Source: an uncultured Collinsella sp. (GTDB taxonomy: Bacteria; Actinomycetota; Coriobacteriia; Coriobacteriales; Coriobacteriaceae). From it: a stretch of 52,354 bases of DNA. The notes under the pieces are model-generated. The model ran no database searches. It was not told where the DNA came from and saw only the letters and a program-made list of their open reading frames with translations. This document shows, in pieces, positions 40,771-50,012 of this stretch. The number at the start of each line of letters is the position of its first letter. Position 1 is the stretch's first letter. The DNA lies in the NCBI GenBank assembly GCA_900544115.1, contig UQTW01000015.1, forward strand, positions 1-52,354, in the 5' to 3' direction. Position numbers and translations under genes: made by a program.

Positions 40771-41705
40771 TCAAGCGGCCATAGGCATGGCCTCGAGCTT
40801 GGGCTCGGTTCTCTCGAAGAAGGCCGCCATGGCCTCGGCCGGCACCTTGTAGCCGATCGTCGAGCGGGGCCTTCGGCGGTTGTAGTACGCCTCGATGAAC
40901 TCGACCACCGCGTGCTTGGCGGAATCCCTGGTCGGGAAGCTGCGCCTGTAGTACATCTCGTTCTTCAGCGTGGCGAGGAACGACTCGGCCACCGCGTTGT
41001 CGTGGCAGTTGCCGGCGCGGCTGCAGGACAGCCGCACGTCGTTGTCGCGCGCCCATTCGGCCAGAAGCCTGCTGGTGTACTGGGCGCCGCGGTCGGCGTG
41101 GAATATCGCGTTGCCGGCCACGTAGCCGCGCGATTTGGCCGACGCCAGCGCCGAAACCACGATGTCGGCGGTCATGCGCTCGGAGAGCGACCAGCCCACC
41201 ACCATGCGGGTGTTGAGGTCGATGACCGTCGACAGGTACAGCCATCCCTCGCCGGTGCGCAGGTAGGTGATGTCGCCCACGAGCTTGCAGGTTGGAACGG
41301 GACTGGTGAAGTCGCGGCGCACCAGGTCGGGCCGGGGCCTGGCCTTCGGGTCGGGGATGGTGGTGCGCTTCCTGGCGTTGGGCGTGCAGCCGCGTATTCC
41401 CAGCTCGCGCATCAGCTTGCGCACCCTGTACAGGGTCAATCCGGAGAACTCGCCGGGCAGGAAGCATTTCACGAACCGGAAGCCGAACCTGCGGTCCGAC
41501 TCCAGCCACACGCGCCGGACCGCCTCGCGCTCGGCCGACCAGTCTTCTCGCGGGCAGCCGTTGGAGAGCCACGAGTAGAAGCCCGATCGGCTCACGCCGA
41601 GCACGCGGGCCATCATTTTCACCGGGAATTCGGCCTTCTCCGCCAACATCATCCGGTAGCATGCGGCTACGCCTGGCTTTTGGCGAAGAAGGCCGCGGCT
41701 TTTTT
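40771..41705 (-). CDS. IS3-family transposase OrfB (made by -1 frameshift)
   Basis: The DDE integrase core has GDITYLRTGEGWLYLSTVID (first Asp), FHADRGAQYTS (second Asp) and DNAVAESFLATLKNE (Glu), preceded by VLGVSRSGFYSWL. The frame continues upstream and overlaps orfA in the -1 frame; the A6 run at 41700-41705 (minus strand AAAAAAG) is the likely slip site. No stops interrupt it, so the transposase may be active. Confidence 0.9.
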
Positions 41706-41951
41706 CAAGAAGGCGTTCTCCATCTCGAGCTCGCGTATGCGCCTTTTCGCCTCGCGAAGCTCGCGGTCCTCGGCCTTGGGGTCGGGCCCGCCGGCAAGCT
41801 CGCGCCGGCGGCTCTGCACCCACTTGTTCACGGTCTTGGAATTCAGGCCCAGTTCTGCGCAGCATTCCGTTATCGGCCTGCCCGTCGAGATGATGTAGTC
41901 GGCGGTCTCGCGCCTGAACTCGTCGGTGTACTTGGCGGCTGGGTTGGACAT
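41667..41951 (-). CDS. IS3-family transposase OrfA
   Basis: The 94-aa DNA-binding subunit has KYTDEFRRETADYIISTG, the helix-turn-helix CCAELGLNSKTVNKWVQ, and a leucine zipper REAKRRIRELEMENAFLKK. The frameshift run lies near its end. Confidence 0.92.
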   Translation of the reverse strand: MSNPAAKYTDEFRRETADYIISTGRPITECCAELGLNSKTVNKWVQSRRRELAGGPDPKAEDRELREAKRRIRELEMENAFLKKAAAFFAKSQA

Positions 41952-42033
41952 AGCATACCGTCCTCTCGGTCGTCGATGAATGCATTCTAAAGGATTGGGC
42001 CTCTAGCATGCGTGTCCGAAAAGACGATACAGG

Positions 42034-43140
42034 TCAGACAACCCAATCAGACGTCGTCTCGAGCACGTCCTCTGCACGGTCGAGCATGCTTCTGGCCTTG
42101 GCACCCTGTTTGAACCACGAGCGCAGGTCCTCGAGCGTGCTGCCCGCTGCGTACACCTTGATTTTGCGACCGCCTTTCGTGGTCACCGTGCAACGGTCGC
42201 CGCTCTCGCTATCCTCGTGCGCCGTGACCTTCTTGAGATAATCGCGGCGGAACGCCACGACGCGGGCGTTGCTGATCTCGATGAACCAATCGTCGTCGAC
42301 AAGCGAGGTGCCCGTGGCACCTCGGCTCGCCATCTCCTCGGCGAAGGAGAAGCCGAGTTCGCGCTCCTGCCTGCCGATCTCGAGGATGCCGCGGGCGGGC
42401 ATGCTGAGCATGAGCAGGGGCAGGAGTCCCCCTATGAACAGGAAGAGGAACGGGACGAGCAAGAGCAGACGAGCACCGGCATCGGTGAAAACAGCCATGA
42501 AGGCGATCACGAGCGAGAAGACGAGCGCCATGCCGTTGAAAACAATCGTCAACGGCTTGATGGCAGACCAACACAGGCCCGCCTTGGTCATGGGACCGTC
42601 GACGGCGTCCGAGACTTCGATGCCCTCTTCCTCCAGACGGGCGAGGAGGTTGAGCGAGCACACCCCCTCGAGGCTTATCGAGCAGAACTTCCAGTCGCCC
42701 TCGAACAGGTCGATCCTCATCATCTGCGTGTGAAGCGTTGCACGGGTGATGTTGCCAAACGTCGTCTCCTTGCGGATGCCGAAGGCGTTACGCGAGAGAA
42801 TTCGCTCACCGTCCACGTCGATGCGCGGGATGCTCAGCAGGGCCCAGATGGCCATGCCCGCGAGCGCCATGGCGTGACCGAACCACACAAGTTCGTGGTC
42901 CCACTCGCCCAACGAGACGCCCTGCCAGACGTAGACACCCAGCATGAGCAGTTCGAACGCGACGGCGCAGCAGGCGATGATCGTGCGGATGGCAGCGGGC
43001 ATGCGCACCGTGAAGCGATCGAGGCTGTCCGTCGCCTCACTGCGCTCGCGCGCGCCGCGACGGGCGACCCATGCAGTGAGCGGACCGACGATGAACACCA
43101 CCATCGCCACGCGCAGGAACGATTCGAGTATGTCGCCCAT
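42034..43140 (-). CDS. Membrane protein with PH-like region, 3' end cut by IS
   Basis: The ~368-aa protein has membrane segments near 5-25, 50-75, 85-105, 205-230 and 235-260, with soluble stretches between. The region around RIDVDGERILSRNAFGIRKETTF resembles PH-like domains of membrane proteins; I cannot name the family surely. ATG 43140 has GGTGG 5 nt upstream; ATG 43152 is possible. The stop TGA (42034-42036) lies in the terminal repeat of the IS, so the original C-terminus is lost or altered. Confidence 0.65.
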   Translation of the reverse strand: MGDILESFLRVAMVVFIVGPLTAWVARRGARERSEATDSLDRFTVRMPAAIRTIIACCAVAFELLMLGVYVWQGVSLGEWDHELVWFGHAMALAGMAIWALLSIPRIDVDGERILSRNAFGIRKETTFGNITRATLHTQMMRIDLFEGDWKFCSISLEGVCSLNLLARLEEEGIEVSDAVDGPMTKAGLCWSAIKPLTIVFNGMALVFSLVIAFMAVFTDAGARLLLLVPFLFLFIGGLLPLLMLSMPARGILEIGRQERELGFSFAEEMASRGATGTSLVDDDWFIEISNARVVAFRRDYLKKVTAHEDSESGDRCTVTTKGGRKIKVYAAGSTLEDLRSWFKQGAKARSMLDRAEDVLETTSDWVV

Positions 43141-43327
43141 ATTAACCACCATCCCAATAGAAAACGTGAATTTGGGAGACTATAGCAGAGCGAAGCGATC
43201 TGCACGGCATCGTCCGGGTGTTTTCGGCATACGGTGGAAACCAGCGGCAGCGGACGTTGAGAACTCACCCAAAAGACGCGATTCGACCGAAGCGATTCTT
43301 CTTGACTTGGTCTCAATGTGATACGAC

Positions 43328-43855
43328 ATGCGCCACTACCTGCGCGGTCTAGCGGCCCTGATCGAAGAGGGTCACACCGATGAGGCACTCGAGCGCATCG
43401 ACGCGCTCTGCGAGACCAACGACCGCACCGCCGTGCGCCGCTACTGCGCCAACGAAACGGTCAACATTGCGCTCTCGTCGCTTTCCGCGGACATCAACGC
43501 GCACGGCATCACCGCCGACCTGCACGCCGCCGTGCCCGAAACCGTCCACGTGGGCGATGTCGATCTATTCAGTGTGGTATCGAACGCCCTGGACAATGCC
43601 ATCGCCGCGGCGAGCGCCGCCCCCGAAGGCAAGCGGTTTGTCGACCTGGACCTTCGCTACGAAGACGGTCAGCTTCTATTGCTGGTTTCCAACACGTTTG
43701 GCCGTGCGCCGCACATGGTCGACGGCATGCCCGTGACTCAGCACACTGGGCACGGCTTTGGCACCAAGAGCATTATGCTTGCCGTCGAGCGCATGAACGG
43801 CAACTGCCAGTTCCGCATTAACGGCGACCGGTTTGAGCTGCGCGCCGTGATGTAG
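43328..43855 (+). pseudogene. C-terminal fragment of AgrC-type sensor histidine kinase
   Basis: The 175 residues form the kinase part of a GHKL-type sensor: DMRHYLRGL is the phosphoacceptor region, followed by VVSNALDNAIAAA (N box) and GHGFGTKSI (G box). The membrane sensor domain is absent. An in-frame TGA lies at 43319-43321, only two codons before the ATG, and the residue where the family has His reads Tyr (YDMRH). No response regulator is adjacent. It is a decayed gene, perhaps still translated. Confidence 0.75.
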
Positions 43856-43873
43856 GGGCTGCCGCCAACCTCG

Positions 43874-44449
43874 CTACAGCGGTGCAGCCGCCGGGGTCAG
43901 CTGCTTAATGTAGGCCCACATGCGCTGCTTGGCGGCCTTGTCGGTGAGCGCCGCCTCAAAACCGTCGAGCGCCAGCACGCGGCGCCCCTGCACATGGGCG
44001 ACCAGGCCGGGCTTGAGCATGGCGGTGTCAAAGTCATCAATTGCCACAAGCATATCGGCATAGGTCTCGCGCATGACATCGGCCGCACTGTTGTCCAGCA
44101 GCAGCACCGCCTCGGGGTCCAAGGTCTCCAGCGCCTCGCGGAACAGGTCGCACGTCAGGGCCTCGCCCGCCGCGACCGCTCCGTCGCCCGCGCCGGCGAC
44201 GCTTGCCAGCACACAAAAATCCTCGGGGGCATATCCGATGGCACCGAGCGCCTTGCGCAACGCGGCGCCATCCGCGCCGGCGGCCAGCTCGCCGCCCGAG
44301 CACTCGGCTTCATCCAAATCGCCTTTGACCAGCACAATCGGCGAGCACGCGTTGCCCGCGATACGCACACCGCGATCTGCAAGCGACGCGAGCTCCTGCT
44401 CGGTCGCCTGAGCGATGGCTTCTTTTTTCTGGCTTTGTGACGTGGGCAT
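43874..44449 (-). CDS. Unknown protein (191 aa)
   Basis: No membrane segment is seen; the protein is Ala-rich and acidic. It has LRKALGAIGYAPEDFCVLASVAG, LETLDPEAVLLLDNSAADVMRETYAD and VQGRRVLALDGFEAAL. These stretches recall uracil-DNA-glycosylase-fold proteins, but no catalytic motif is visible, so no function is assigned. ATG 44449 follows GGAG by 5 nt. It is convergent with the kinase fragment and divergent from thioredoxin. Confidence 0.6.
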   Translation of the reverse strand: MPTSQSQKKEAIAQATEQELASLADRGVRIAGNACSPIVLVKGDLDEAECSGGELAAGADGAALRKALGAIGYAPEDFCVLASVAGAGDGAVAAGEALTCDLFREALETLDPEAVLLLDNSAADVMRETYADMLVAIDDFDTAMLKPGLVAHVQGRRVLALDGFEAALTDKAAKQRMWAYIKQLTPAAAPL

Positions 44450-44585
44450 GCGCTCTCCAATCGTTTGCGTGCCCACCATTATATAAAAGAGCCGCCCGCG
44501 AGTGGTTGCTTTGCGGGCCGCTGGGTATAAGCACGGTCGTACTGAGTTTTACGCGGCCGAGCCGCGTCGTATTATGGAGGTCACC

Positions 44586-44906
44586 ATGGCTGACATTAAG
44601 CAGATTACCCCCGAGAACTTCGGCGCTGTCGTCAACGATAGCCTGCCCGTACTGGTTGATTTTTGGGCCCCGTGGTGCGGCCCCTGCCGCTCGCTCTCGC
44701 CCATCGTAGACGAGGTTGCCGACGAGCTGGCCGGCAAGTTGGCTGTGGCCAAGTGCAACGTCGACGACAACCAGGACCTGGCCATGAAGTTTGGCGTCAT
44801 GAGCATCCCCACGCTGATCGTCTTTAAGAACGGCGAGGAGGTCGACCGCTCGGTTGGCGCCTTACCCAAGGCAAGACTTCAGGCACTGCTGGAGAAACAT
44901 CTGTAA
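44586..44906 (+). CDS. trxA: Thioredoxin
   Basis: The 106-aa protein has active site FWAPWCGPCRS near residue 27 and the cis-Pro motif MSIPTLIVFKNG. It reduces protein disulphides. GGAGG lies 5 nt before ATG 44586; a longer frame from 44502 is not needed. The hairpin TGAGCGG/CCGCTCA follows the gene at about 44934-44955. Confidence 0.96.
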   Translation: MADIKQITPENFGAVVNDSLPVLVDFWAPWCGPCRSLSPIVDEVADELAGKLAVAKCNVDDNQDLAMKFGVMSIPTLIVFKNGEEVDRSVGALPKARLQALLEKHL

Positions 44907-45018
44907 TACGCTTGTTACTTGTCTGCCGTCCATGAGCGGTTTCGCACCGCTCACCGGAGTGCCAAACGCAAGGCATGCGACCACGGATAGTATGGTAGTT
45001 ACAAACAGCCCCCAGTGA

Positions 45019-45054
45019 ACGGGTGCGGGTCGCACAGGCTCGCACCCGTTTTCT
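45019..45054 (+). terminator. Terminator-like hairpin before the nikR unit
   Basis: AACGGGTGCG pairs with CGCACCCGTT, followed by TTCTT. It ends the thioredoxin transcript and separates it from the downstream nickel genes. Confidence 0.75.
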
Positions 45055-45127
45055 TATGCAGCTGCGCGCAAAGCGGGCGTAGTAAAATCTGAACCACTGA
45101 ACTGCCCCATACAAAAGGAGATTTCCC

Positions 45128-45376
45128 ATGCATGATGTTGGAATGAACATGAGCCAGCTTGCCATGAGCGTCAAACAGGTCGACGACACCATCGAGCTCG
45201 CTCACGAATGGAGCCATCAGTTGCTGCATGCGACCGAGAATTTTGACATGGAGCGCATCGGCGCCAAGCTCGAGGCCGCCATGGCCGCGTTGCACGAGGC
45301 GCATGACGCGCTCGAGGGCTACGAGGAAGCCATCGAGGCCGACCACAACTCCGTCGGCTCCGTGAAGCTGGTGTAA
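45128..45376 (+). CDS. Unknown small helical protein next to nikR
   Basis: The 82-aa protein is not recognised. It has a Met-rich N-terminus (MHDVGMNMSQLAM) and two long amphipathic helices with several His and Glu (IELAHEWSHQLLH, EAAMAALHEAHDALEGYEEA). The stop is 1 nt before the nikR GTG, so the two are co-expressed. AAAAGGAG lies 7 nt before the ATG; TAAAAT near 45083 may be a -10. A nickel-related role is inferred from context only. Confidence 0.65.
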   Translation: MHDVGMNMSQLAMSVKQVDDTIELAHEWSHQLLHATENFDMERIGAKLEAAMAALHEAHDALEGYEEAIEADHNSVGSVKLV

Positions 45377-45377
45377 G

Positions 45378-45890
45378 GTGGCCGAACACGAGCACGGCTG
45401 CGGGTACGAGCACGAGCATCCGCACGGGGCGGACGGTGACGCGGGCTGCCACTGTAGTGGCTCCGGCTCCGAGCTGGTCCGTTTTTCGGTTACCGCACCG
45501 GATGACCTGCTGCGCCGTTTTGACGAACAGATCGCGCGCCGCGGCGACGTGGCCAACCGCTCCGAGGCCGTGCGCGACCTGATTCGCGCCTCGATCGCCA
45601 AGGAGCAGATGCGCACGCCCGACGAGCATGTTATCGGGTCGCTCACCATGATCTACGACCACCATACCGGCGACCTGACGCGCCGTCTGGACGAAGTGCA
45701 GCACGACTACACCGACGAGATCGTATCGACCATGCACGTGCATCTGGATCACCACAACTGTCTGGAGATTCTGGCGCTCAAGGGTCGCGGCGAGCGCGTC
45801 TACGAACTAGCCGACCGACTGCTGGGCCTGCGCGGCGTTAAGCACGGCGAGCTCACCTGCGCCGCCACCAAGCAAAGCCTGGGGCTATAG
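45378..45890 (+). CDS. nikR: Nickel-responsive regulator NikR with His/Cys-rich N-terminal extension
   Basis: The ribbon-helix-helix domain (SELVRFSVTAPDDLLRRFDEQ, NRSEAVRDLIRAS) is followed by the ACT-like nickel-binding domain with MHVHLDHHNCLEIL, the usual His/Cys ligands. The family starts near the RHH; here ~30 residues precede it, including EHEHGCGYEHEHPHG and GCHCSG. The extra His and Cys may bind nickel or other metals. It is 170 aa with a GTG start, and precedes hypF. Confidence 0.93.
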   Translation: MAEHEHGCGYEHEHPHGADGDAGCHCSGSGSELVRFSVTAPDDLLRRFDEQIARRGDVANRSEAVRDLIRASIAKEQMRTPDEHVIGSLTMIYDHHTGDLTRRLDEVQHDYTDEIVSTMHVHLDHHNCLEILALKGRGERVYELADRLLGLRGVKHGELTCAATKQSLGL

Positions 45891-45898
45891 CGCACCTG

Positions 45899-45974
45899 CC
45901 AAAAAGGGACAGGTTTGTTGTGGCAGGTTTAGAAGTTTTACCGACCAAAATAAACCTGTCCCTTTTTGGTCGGT
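45899..45974. repeat. GGGACAGG-core palindromes upstream of hypF
   Basis: CCAAAAAGGGACAGGTTT (45899-45916) pairs perfectly with 45952-45969, and CCGACCAAAA with TTTTGGTCGG in a competing fold. They lie 8 nt after the nikR stop and end 18 nt before the hypF start. They could terminate nikR or regulate hypF by alternative pairing. Confidence 0.8.
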
Positions 45975-45992
45975 TTTGATGAGGAGTGTCGC

Positions 45993-48461
45993 ATGCGGCA
46001 TGTGCATATTCATGTGACGGGCATTGTGCAGGGCGTTGGCATGCGACCATTTGTGTATCGCGAGGCCATGGCGCATGGCATTTGCGGATGGGTGCTCAAT
46101 GCGGGCGACGGCGTACATATCGAGGCGCACGCTCCGGCCGATGCGCTCGATGCTTTTGTTGCCGCGCTTTCTGAGCATGCGCCCGCGGCGGCTCGCGTAG
46201 AGCATGTCGAGGTTGTGGACTTGGGGCCTGGCGGTTGGAGTGCTGCCGATGAGCAGGGCTTTCGCATTGTGGCATCGCAGGACCAGACCGCGCACACGAC
46301 GCTCGTCTCGCCCGATATCGCTACCTGTGACGATTGTCTGCGCGAGTTGTTCGATCCCGCCGACCGACGCTATCACTACCCCTTTATCAACTGCACTAAC
46401 TGCGGCCCACGCTTTACCATCATCCGATCGTTGCCTTATGACCGAGCGGCCACGTCGATGGATTGTTTTCCCATGTGTCCCAAGTGTGCCGCGGAGTATG
46501 CCGACCCACTCGACCGGCGTTTTCACGCGCAACCCGATGCCTGCTTTGATTGCGGGCCGCATATTACGTGGCGCGAGGCTGTGAACGGCGATGCGTGCGG
46601 GAATTCGTCCGCGACACCGGCAGTCGGCACCACACGCGAGGCCAGCGACGCCATTATCGAGCGCTGCGTTGAGCTGCTGGCCAGCGGTGGCATCGTCGCC
46701 ATCAAGGGCCTGGGCGGATTTCATCTAGCCTGTGACGCCGCCAGCGAGCAGGCGGTGGCCGAGCTGCGCCGTCGCAAACGCCGCAGCAACAAACCACTTG
46801 CCGTCATGATGCGCGACCTTGCCGACGTTGAACGCCTATGCCATGTCAGCGACGTTGAGCGCGGCTTGCTGGCCGGCAGCATTCGCCCCATTGTGCTGCT
46901 GCGCCGACGTGCTGCTTGCGAGAGCGGCGGCTCCCCCGACGCCCTCGCGCTCGCGCCGTCCGTCGCGCACGACCTTCCAGAGCTCGGCATCATGCTCCCC
47001 TATACGCCGCTTCAACATCTGTTGCTTGCCGCGGCAGAAGTCTGCGGTATGCACGCGCTCGTCATGACCAGCGGAAACCTGAGCGAAGAACCCATAGAAA
47101 CCGACGACGATCTTGCCTGGGAACACCTCGTTGCCGCCGGCATCGCCGATGCGTTGCTCGGCAACGACCGCGCGATCCTCTCGCGCTACGACGACTCTGT
47201 AGTGCGCGTGGTCGACGGCGCCGTTATGCCCGTGCGCCGCGCTCGCGGATATGCACCCCAGCCGTTGCCGTTGCCGGCTCTCGACGGCGCTCCGTCCTGC
47301 GTGCTCGCCTGCGGGCCACAACAAAAGGCCACGATTGCGCTCACGCGTGAAGGGACGAACGGCGAGGCAACCTGTTTTGTGTCGCAGTATATCGGCGATG
47401 TTGAAAACGGCGAGACCTTCGATGCCTGGAACGCCGCGCGCACGCGCTTGGAAGATCTCTTTGACTTGGCGCCCGCCGCCTTGGCCTGCGATTTGCACCC
47501 CAGCTATCTATCGAGCCAGTGGGCGCGCGAGCAGGCACGGGAGCACAATCTGCCGCTCGTCGAGGTGCAGCACCATCATGCGCATATCGCGAGCGTAATG
47601 GCCGAGGCCATCGCCGCGGGCCAGCTTACAACCGACGCGCGTGTCCTTGGCATCGCCTTTGACGGCACCGGCGCCGGCACCGATGGGACCATTTGGGGCG
47701 GCGAGTTTCTTGTTGCCGGCCTTGGCGGCTTTGAGCGCGCCGCGCATTTACTCACCTGGGCGCTCCCCGGCGGGGCGGCCTCCGTGCGCGACGCCCGCCG
47801 CAACGCCTTTGCCCTGCTCAGTGAGCTCGGTCTGCTCGAGCACCCAGGCGCCGCTCGGCTTTTGGGCAGCCTCGACGAGCAAACGCGCAGCGTGACAGCC
47901 ACCATGATCGAGCACGGCATCAACAGCCCGCGCACCAGCAGCATGGGGCGTCTCTTTGATGCCGCGGCAGCAATTCTGGGCATCTGCGACAAGGCAACCT
48001 ACGAGGGCGAGCCTGCCATAGAACTCGAAGCCGCCGCCTGGCGCGCGTTCAGCAGTGAAAGTGCCTGCCCCACCGGCAATATGGCCAGCTTTTCCGTAAC
48101 CGAATCATCCCGTCCGGACGACTGCCATGTTCTGAACTCCAGACCGCTTTTTGAGGCGCTTTTGGAGGGAATCAGGACCGGCGTGCCCGCCGGCAAGCTC
48201 GCGCTCGACTTCCATGTCACCATCGCACGCGCGTCGGCCCGCATCGCAAGCGAGATCTGCGTCCGTGAAGACCTCGACACCGTCGCGCTCTCGGGCGGTG
48301 TGTTCATGAACCGGCTTTTGCTTCAGCTCCTTACCCACGAACTCAAAGACGCCGGTCTTGCCGTCTTGGTCCCCCACGCTGTACCCGCCAACGACGGCTG
48401 CATCGCCTACGGTCAGGCCGCCATCGCTCGCGCTCGCCTCGCGCAGACGGCGTTGCGATAG
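45993..48461 (+). CDS. hypF: Carbamoyltransferase HypF
   Basis: The 822-aa protein has an acylphosphatase domain (VTGIVQGVGMRPFVYR), two zinc fingers (CDDC, CTNCGPRF, CPKC, CFDC), a YrdC-like domain (GGIVAIKGLGGFHLACDA) and a Kae1-like domain (VQHHHAHIASVMAE, AFDGTGAGTDGTIWGGEF). It makes the carbamoyl group that becomes CN on the hydrogenase iron. ATG 45993 follows GAGGAG by 6 nt. Confidence 0.97.
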   Translation: MRHVHIHVTGIVQGVGMRPFVYREAMAHGICGWVLNAGDGVHIEAHAPADALDAFVAALSEHAPAAARVEHVEVVDLGPGGWSAADEQGFRIVASQDQTAHTTLVSPDIATCDDCLRELFDPADRRYHYPFINCTNCGPRFTIIRSLPYDRAATSMDCFPMCPKCAAEYADPLDRRFHAQPDACFDCGPHITWREAVNGDACGNSSATPAVGTTREASDAIIERCVELLASGGIVAIKGLGGFHLACDAASEQAVAELRRRKRRSNKPLAVMMRDLADVERLCHVSDVERGLLAGSIRPIVLLRRRAACESGGSPDALALAPSVAHDLPELGIMLPYTPLQHLLLAAAEVCGMHALVMTSGNLSEEPIETDDDLAWEHLVAAGIADALLGNDRAILSRYDDSVVRVVDGAVMPVRRARGYAPQPLPLPALDGAPSCVLACGPQQKATIALTREGTNGEATCFVSQYIGDVENGETFDAWNAARTRLEDLFDLAPAALACDLHPSYLSSQWAREQAREHNLPLVEVQHHHAHIASVMAEAIAAGQLTTDARVLGIAFDGTGAGTDGTIWGGEFLVAGLGGFERAAHLLTWALPGGAASVRDARRNAFALLSELGLLEHPGAARLLGSLDEQTRSVTATMIEHGINSPRTSSMGRLFDAAAAILGICDKATYEGEPAIELEAAAWRAFSSESACPTGNMASFSVTESSRPDDCHVLNSRPLFEALLEGIRTGVPAGKLALDFHVTIARASARIASEICVREDLDTVALSGGVFMNRLLLQLLTHELKDAGLAVLVPHAVPANDGCIAYGQAAIARARLAQTALR

Positions 48462-48591
48462 GCTGTTTTGCCAGCCTGCGCGCCGCCGTCTCACAGGTGT
48501 AACGCGTTTGCTCGTGACTCCCGCGAGCGCTACCATCAACTGATGGGTAATTAGGCGCCTATCCAGCGCAAAACGTATAAAGGGGAACATT

Positions 48592-48852
48592 ATGTGCCTT
48601 GCCGTTCCCGGTAAAGTGGTCAAACGCGACGACGACCTTAAGGCGACCGTCGACATGATGGGCATCGAGCGCCCCGTTTCGCTGCGCCTCGTGCCGACGG
48701 CACAGGTAGGCGACTTTATTCTCGTGCACGCCGGCTTTGGCATTCAGATTGTCGACGAGCAGGAAGCCCAAGAGACACTCGAGCTCGTCAATACCATGAC
48801 CGAGCTGGCCGAAGAGGACCAGCTCGTCACCAACCCGGCCGAGGCATACTAG
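48592..48852 (+). CDS. hypC: Hydrogenase maturation chaperone HypC
   Basis: The 86-aa protein begins MCLAVPGKVV, with Cys2 binding the Fe(CN)2CO group. It hands iron to the hydrogenase precursor with HypD. AAGGGG lies before the ATG. The stop overlaps the hypD GTG by one base (TAGTG). Confidence 0.97.
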   Translation: MCLAVPGKVVKRDDDLKATVDMMGIERPVSLRLVPTAQVGDFILVHAGFGIQIVDEQEAQETLELVNTMTELAEEDQLVTNPAEAY

Positions 48853-49964
48853 TGGCGGCGGCGCAGCCGGTTCGCTCCGGTATCGACTTTTCGTCATTTC
48901 GTGACCCCAAGCTGGCTCGCGAGCTCATCGATCGTATTCATGAGCTTGTCGGCAACCGCAGCATCAACCTTATGGAAGTCTGCGGTACGCATACCGTGAG
49001 CATTGGCCGCTATGGCTTTCGTTCCATTATGCCGACGGGACTCAAACTGCTAAGCGGCCCGGGGTGCCCCGTTTGCGTCACCGCCAACCGCGACATCGAT
49101 CACGCAATCGCGCTTTCCAACATGGACGGCGCTGTCATCACCACCTTTGGCGACATGATGCGCGTGCCCGGATCGTCCACCTCGCTTGCCGCGCAAAAGG
49201 CGGCGGGGCGCGACATCCGCATCGTCTACTCTCCGCTCGACGCACTCGACATTGCCGAGCAAAATCCCGAACGCCCGGTCATCTTTATGGGTGTCGGCTT
49301 TGAGACCACAACGCCCACCATTGCCGCCGCTATCCTGGAGGCCGACGCGCGCGGGCTCCAGAACTTCTCGGTCTACTGTGCTCACAAGACCACGCCGCCG
49401 GCTCTGCGTGCGATCTCCAACGACCCCGAGACGACCATCGACGGCTTTATCCTGCCTGGTCACGTCGCTACCATCACAGGCCTGGCACCCTTTGGGTTTT
49501 TGGTCGATGAGTTCGAGACCCCCGGCGTAGTCACCGGGTTTGAGCCGGTCGATATCTTGCAGGGCATCTGCATGCTGGTCCAGATGATTGTCGAGCACAG
49601 GCCCGCAATCGACAACGCCTACCGCCGTGGCGTCAATGCAGACGGCAATCCCGTGGCGCGCCAGCTGGTCGAGCAGGTATTTGAACCGTGCGACACCACG
49701 TGGCGCGGGCTGGGACCGATTGCCAACTCGGGTCTTTCCATCCGACCAGAATTCGCGCGTTTTGATGCCGGCGCCCGCTTTGACGTGCCCATTGAACCGG
49801 CGGTCGAGCCACGCGGATGCCGCTGCGGCGACGTGCTGCGCGGTGCCATCACGCCGAGCAGCTGCCCGTTGTTTGGCCGCACCTGCACGCCCGAACACCC
49901 CGTCGGCCCCTGCATGGTGAGCTCCGAAGGCAGCTGCGCGGCGTACTTTAGATACCGCGACTAG
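48852..49964 (+). CDS. hypD: Hydrogenase maturation factor HypD
   Basis: The 370-aa Fe-S protein has LMEVCGTHTV, LLSGPGCPVCVT, FMGVGFETTTPT, CAHKTTPPAL and C-terminal Cys ligands (CRCGDVLRG, CPLFGRTC). It assembles Fe(CN)2CO with HypC and HypE. It is translationally coupled to hypC. Confidence 0.97.
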   Translation: MAAAQPVRSGIDFSSFRDPKLARELIDRIHELVGNRSINLMEVCGTHTVSIGRYGFRSIMPTGLKLLSGPGCPVCVTANRDIDHAIALSNMDGAVITTFGDMMRVPGSSTSLAAQKAAGRDIRIVYSPLDALDIAEQNPERPVIFMGVGFETTTPTIAAAILEADARGLQNFSVYCAHKTTPPALRAISNDPETTIDGFILPGHVATITGLAPFGFLVDEFETPGVVTGFEPVDILQGICMLVQMIVEHRPAIDNAYRRGVNADGNPVARQLVEQVFEPCDTTWRGLGPIANSGLSIRPEFARFDAGARFDVPIEPAVEPRGCRCGDVLRGAITPSSCPLFGRTCTPEHPVGPCMVSSEGSCAAYFRYRD

Positions 49965-50012
49965 CCCGGACGCCCCCGCGTACCGGCACCACCCACGATT
50001 GGAGTTTTCGAT

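Larger units (their letters stand above)
40730..42038 (-). mobile_element. IS3-family insertion sequence
   Basis: The ends are inverted repeats of ~38 bp with few mismatches: TCTGACCTGT at 40730 and its complement ending at 42038; both include TTCGGACACGCATGCT. Two overlapping transposase frames lie between. No target duplication is visible. The right end lies inside the 3' end of the adjacent membrane-protein gene. Confidence 0.9.

Noticed and set aside
44907..45127. Nickel/cobalt or other riboswitch before the nikR unit
   Set aside because: Two simple hairpins are present, but no conserved multi-helix core of a known riboswitch class is recognisable.
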